Assembly (NCBI GenBank): GCA_039934035.1
Contig: JBDTMZ010000008.1
Coordinates: forward strand, 1-64,000
DNA from: Solibacter sp039934035
GTDB lineage: Bacteria; Acidobacteriota; Terriglobia; Bryobacterales; Bryobacteraceae
DNA: 64,000 bases
Reading direction: 5' to 3'
Positions 60,757-64,000 of the stretch are shown here, one piece after another. The translations under genes and the position numbers were made by a program. The notes below the pieces were generated by a model that worked only from the letters and a program-made list of their open reading frames with translations, did no database searches and had not been told where the DNA came from. Positions within the stretch are counted from its first letter, which is position 1, and each line of letters starts with the position of its first letter.

Positions 60757-61341
60757 ATGTCTCATATCATCCCCACGTTAAGAACGGCGGTGCACCCGAC
60801 GTACACGCCGCCGGAAATGCGCCGAAAATCGGACGCCCGGCCAGTCACAGGCAATCAGGAAACCGTGGCGGATTTTCGCACGGTGTTGACGAAACACACC
60901 GCACCCGTAGCGGCCGAGCCGGCGCCGGTATCCCGCACGATGGGGTCCGTCAACCTGGGGACGCCCCTACCGGCCTCCACCGCCCCGAAGGCTACGGCGT
61001 CAACGATGGCGCCTACCGCGGAAACCCTCTTCGGCGGCACTCCGTGGGTCACCGACCCCGGCGGAGTCGGTCCTTCCGGCAGCTACAGCTATAACCACTA
61101 CTACTTCGCAACCCCCGCCACAGCCGCCACGGTGGCGCAAATGCTAGGCGGCAAGGTGGTCGAGACGAATGCGATTACCCCATCAGGCCCGTTCACGCAA
61201 AATCAACCGAATCAAATGGTCCAGATGCCCGACGGCCGGCTGATCAACGCCGGGCTCATTGCAGGGTTGTACGACCACGGTTATTCGCAGCAAACGGTCG
61301 ATCAGATGATCGCCACCGAAGTCAACGGCAAACTTGGATAG
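60757..61341 (+). CDS. Unknown protein next to fliS/PilZ
   Basis: A 194-residue protein with no signal peptide and no known family. The N-terminal 100 residues are rich in Pro, Thr, Ala, suggesting a disordered linker (PVAAEPAPVSRTMGSVNLGT). The C-terminal 90 residues look structured: GPSGSYSYNHYYFATPATAA, QMLGGKVVETNAITPSGPF, LINAGLIAGLYDHGYSQQTV. ATG with a weak AGGAGGAA about 20 bases before. Flagellar rod/hook proteins carry similar disordered export segments, so it may be exported by the flagellum; that is a guess. Confidence 0.6.
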   Translation: MSHIIPTLRTAVHPTYTPPEMRRKSDARPVTGNQETVADFRTVLTKHTAPVAAEPAPVSRTMGSVNLGTPLPASTAPKATASTMAPTAETLFGGTPWVTDPGGVGPSGSYSYNHYYFATPATAATVAQMLGGKVVETNAITPSGPFTQNQPNQMVQMPDGRLINAGLIAGLYDHGYSQQTVDQMIATEVNGKLG

Positions 61342-61724
61342 AGGTTGACCCGCGGGCGAGCGAGTTCGGCCGCCGCAACTTCGCGGTTTACCGCAACGGC
61401 CTCCCATTGGGCTTTCTGGTTTGGTAGCCATCTGCCGAGGAAAGAGTTCAGTTCCCCTGGTCTGACGGGCTTCGAGATGTAATCCTCCATTCCCGCTGTC
61501 AGGCACGCCTCGCGCGTCCCCGCTAGGGCTTCGGCCGTCATGGCGCTAATAACCAAGCGTCGCAGCCCTCCTTCGCGCCGGCGGATTTGCGCGGTGGCTT
61601 CATACCCATCCATTTCCGGCATCTGGCAATCCATCAGCATGAGATCACAAGGCAGTCGCTCGACAATCTGGACCGCTTCCAGGCCGTTCGCAGCGACGTC
61701 CGGACGAAAGCCGCGTCTTTCCAA
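61302..61724 (-). pseudogene. Truncated receiver domain (hybrid kinase tail)
   Basis: The protein reads MERRGFRPDVAANGLEAVQI, then DLMLMDCQMPEMDGYEATAQ (phosphorylated Asp), VISAMTAEALAG and MEDYISKPVRPGELNSFLG. The N-terminal acidic pair (DD) of a complete receiver is missing, and the frame upstream runs into other debris. It looks like the C-terminal end of a hybrid kinase or a receiver protein that lost its head. It overlaps the 3' end of the previous gene on the opposite strand. Confidence 0.75.
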
Positions 61725-61731
61725 TACCCAA

Positions 61732-61935
61732 CTAGGGGTGCGGGACCGCCAGCGCGCTGAGATTACCGATGAGAGAAGTGCCGGCCAACTGACTGGGATC
61801 CAGCACCCTACCGATCACTCCGCCGCGGTTTCGTATGTGGACCGCAACTGCAGTCAATTGCAGAGGGTTCGTCCGGCCGTTCGCCAATTTCAGGAAGGCA
61901 TCTGTGGACCTTGCCAGAAGTGTGGGGATGAACAT
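61732..61935 (-). pseudogene. Unknown protein fragment
   Basis: A 67-residue frame (FIPTLLARSTDAFLKLANGR, TNPLQLTAVAVHIRNRGGVI, GRVLDPSQLAGTSLIGNLSA) looks like part of a real protein. It has an ATG but no ribosome site and ends just before the receiver fragment. A related frame shift may exist at 61808-62146. The family is not recognised. Confidence 0.35.
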
Positions 61936-62042
61936 ACAGCCGCGAGAGGGATCGCAGCGACCTTGGGGGGGATGCAGCGGAGATCGGCGCCGGAATCAGC
62001 AGCCGAGTGGCCACGTAGGCGTCGGAATGAGGGGATGAAGCG

Positions 62043-62273
62043 ATGAGCTCCGAGTCGATCGCAGATGAAGGCCTCCTCCGCGAAGGCGCGGTAGCCGCGA
62101 ATTTCCTAAGAGTCCCAAACGAAGAGTCGTTCGCCGACCTCTTCAAGGTCTTTACGCCGCGGCTTATCGCTTTCTTCCGGGCGCGCGGTTGCGAATTGGT
62201 GCTGGCCGAAGCCCTTGCGCAGGAAGTGCTCCTGACCGTCTTCGGCCCGCGAGCACTCGGCCGGTTCCTTTGA
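62043..62273 (+). pseudogene. Truncated ECF sigma factor
   Basis: The 76-residue frame has the start of a sigma-70-family region 2 (ESFADLFKVFTPRLIAFFRA, RGCELVLAEALAQEVLLTVF) typical of extracytoplasmic-function sigma factors. It ends after FGPRALGRFL, before regions 2.3-4. A stop or fusion has removed the promoter-binding parts, so it cannot act as a sigma factor. Confidence 0.65.
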
Positions 62274-62387
62274 GACGACTTCCGCGTTTGCCATGATTCT
62301 CACAAATTAGTGAACATTCTCCCGATCCGGGCAATCCGACTCTCGGGCGCCATTGCCCAAACCGCTACAACCTGCTTCAATCGAGAG

Positions 62388-63281
62388 ATGGACGTGCGAC
62401 CGATCGTCCCGCCCCAGCCGGTAGGCAATGTGGAGCAGATCGCTCTAGTTGGAATCGCCACACCCCATGGCGCACCGGGTATTGCCGCGGTCATTTCCGC
62501 CATCATCGACGGCGCGGCGCTGCCTCAGCTTTCACTCGCGGACATGGGGAAGCTGATCCGCATCCTCGATCCTCCTGCCCTGACAAAGCACCCGTCGCAG
62601 TCGCAGGACTTGCTGAGCGGCGCTATCTCCGCTGTGCAGAGCGGCGAAGTGAACCATGCGCTCGAACAGTTGGCAGACCTCGTCAAACTCGATCCGAGCG
62701 GCGCACAAACCTTGCGGACCGAGCCAGGTCTGGAGCAGATTCGGACTCAGGTCAACCACCTCTTGATCCGTCTGGAAACGGTAGCGGGGTTGGATGCGCA
62801 AGGTCGGCTCGCAGAAGCCGCGGAGGTGCTTCTGTCGCTGGCCCCGCACCCGCTAGCAGGTTGGGACACTCCGCCCCAGGTGCTTTTGACTATGGCTAAC
62901 CGCTTGTACGATGCGGGCGGTTACGTCAACTACGTCCACGCAGCATCACTCGCACAGTTGGTGTTCGAGGGCGCGTCCCGAGTACCACTTGGGATCGCCC
63001 GATCGCGGCAGGCCAATCCCCAGCGAGAATCAGTCCGCCGGCCGAAGTCTGCCGTGGGGCCGAAGACACTTTGGATGCGAGCCCCGCTACTGATTCTGCT
63101 GGTCTCCTGGTTCTTACTGGGACTAGCGGCAGCGGGCGTTGGGTCCATACTCCACTACTTTTGGCCGGGGCAATTTCCGGCCTCGATCATTGACACCGGC
63201 TTCGCGCTGTGGGGTGTCGGATTTCTTGCCCTCGTTGTTATCGGCTTCTACGTGCGTATCCGTCACGTCCGATTCCGGTGA
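62388..63281 (+). CDS. Unknown membrane-anchored protein
   Basis: A 297-residue protein with ATG at 62388 (GAGAG before it); a longer frame begins at 62310. The N-terminal 200 residues are soluble and helical (AAVISAIIDGAALPQLSLAD, LEQLADLVKLDPSGAQ, LAEAAEVLLSLAPHPLAG). Two C-terminal membrane helices follow: RAPLLILLVSWFLLGLAAAG and GFALWGVGFLALVVIGFYVR. No family is recognised. The final residues (RIRHVRF) are basic, so the C-terminus is probably cytoplasmic. Confidence 0.55.
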   Translation: MDVRPIVPPQPVGNVEQIALVGIATPHGAPGIAAVISAIIDGAALPQLSLADMGKLIRILDPPALTKHPSQSQDLLSGAISAVQSGEVNHALEQLADLVKLDPSGAQTLRTEPGLEQIRTQVNHLLIRLETVAGLDAQGRLAEAAEVLLSLAPHPLAGWDTPPQVLLTMANRLYDAGGYVNYVHAASLAQLVFEGASRVPLGIARSRQANPQRESVRRPKSAVGPKTLWMRAPLLILLVSWFLLGLAAAGVGSILHYFWPGQFPASIIDTGFALWGVGFLALVVIGFYVRIRHVRFR

Positions 63282-63495
63282 CCTTAACGCTGGTCTGGGT
63301 GGTTTCCTAAACTATACGGAGGTTCCGCACTATGCCCTTACCAGTACTTACTTGCATAAATCGGTTCCTTGCCCAAAAGTGCAATTGGGTTTCAGATGCA
63401 ACAGGTTGCCGTCGAAGTAGGCGGCCTGAATCCCCGATTCATCTAATCCTTTGAGGGGTTGTTGTTGTCAGCCCACCGAAAGGAAGAGGATCGAG

Positions 63496-64000
63496 GTGCT
63501 CGTCGAAACGTTTCTGAGAAAGCAGCTGAGGTTGAAATCGCATACGGTTACGAAAGTGGAGGAGACCGAGCGGCACCTGATTGTCCACATCGACCGACTG
63601 GGACAGCGGTTGCTGCGTTGCGGGGTCTGCCGACAGCGCTGTCGAAAGGTGCACAGTGTGCGGAAGGCGCGGGAATGGCGCGATCTATCGATGCGGAAAT
63701 TGCCGTTAAAACTGCGCTGCCGCCCCCGTCGAGTCGAATGCCCGAGATGCGGTCTGCGGGTGGAGGACTTTCCCTGGGCGGAGCGGTGGGCCCGAGTGAC
63801 CACGGCGTTGTCGAATGCGGTGGCCAGGCTGGCGCAGGAGTTGAGTTGGCAAGGAACGGCTCGCCAGTACGGATTGAACTGGAAGAGCGTGGCGACCATC
63901 GTGAAACGTGCGGTGGCATATGGACTGCGCCATCGGGCGCGTCCGCCGGTGCATGTCATTGGCATCGATGAGGTGAGTCGACGGAAGGGGCAAGTCTATC
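63496..64000 (+). mobile_element. ISL3-type transposase, 5' part (cut by window edge)
   Basis: A GTG-started frame runs open to the window end. It begins VLVETFLRKQLRLKSHTVTK and contains a four-cysteine zinc knuckle (RCGVCRQRCRK, ECPRCGLR), then WAERWARVTTALSNAVARLA, a helix-turn-helix (ELSWQGTARQYGLNWKSVAT) and the start of the DDE core (VIGIDEVSRRKGQVY, first Asp). This is the domain order of ISL3-family transposases. The 5' end of the element is not identified; 63282-63495 holds no gene and no recognisable terminal repeat. Confidence 0.85.

Noticed and set aside
1..64000. tRNA and rRNA genes
   Set aside because: No cloverleaf with TTC-A box or rRNA signature was noticed on either strand by reading; a covariance search was not possible.

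Overview
The window looks like a chromosomal segment of an Acidobacteriota bacterium of the Solibacter/Bryobacter type. The best clue is the secreted protein at 17548-19341: its C-terminal half has the features of the cysteine-poor 'Solibacter uncharacterized C-terminal domain' family (TIGR03437). The high GC content, FlbD, FliW-CsrA and a seven-PAS hybrid kinase fit that assignment, but no rRNA or other phylogenetic marker is present.

Two kinds of DNA are joined here. Bases 1-9750 are an accessory 'gene graveyard'. They hold a tyrosine integrase cut by the window edge, wrecked IS630 and IS21 elements, DUF5681 and DUF4145 genes, a HugZ-like protein fused end-on to a shredded feruloyl-esterase gene, fragments of a nuclease and an anti-sigma-like protein, several small unknown genes, and a 91-nt-arm inverted repeat whose inner sequence recurs 4.9 kb away. 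Bases 61.3-64 kb are accessory again: a headless receiver domain, a truncated ECF sigma factor, a membrane protein and the start of an ISL3-type transposase.

Between them (about 14.3-61.3 kb) lies an almost complete flagellar locus in several opposed transcription units: fliM; flbD-motA-motB (a MotCD-like stator); fliW-csrA-fliD-fliT-like; fliC alone on the minus strand; flgB-flgC-fliE-fliF-fliG-fliH-fliI-fliJ; flgM-flgN-like-flgK-flgL on the minus strand; a second stator (motB on plus, motA on minus); a PilZ-like gene plus a sigma-54 activator; fliK-flgD-flgE-fliN-fliO-fliP-fliQ-fliR-flhB-flhA on the minus strand; flgF-flgG-flgA-flgH-flgI-flgJ; flaG and a lytic transglycosylase; flhF-fliA-fliN(Y) on the minus strand; and fliS. 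I see no flhG, fliL, rpoN or chemotaxis genes.

The sequence supports a regulatory model. An enhancer-binding activator with a degenerate receiver would act on sigma-54 promoters. Strong GG-N10-GC matches precede fliM, flgM, fliK and flhF, and weaker ones precede flgF, flgB and fliW. The flhF operon supplies sigma-28 (fliA) and another unit supplies its anti-sigma factor (flgM). Flagellin has a sigma-28-like promoter, a leader hairpin with an AAGGA loop typical of CsrA sites, and a strong terminator. The neighbouring fliW-csrA pair suggests that flagellin is under FliW/CsrA feedback control.
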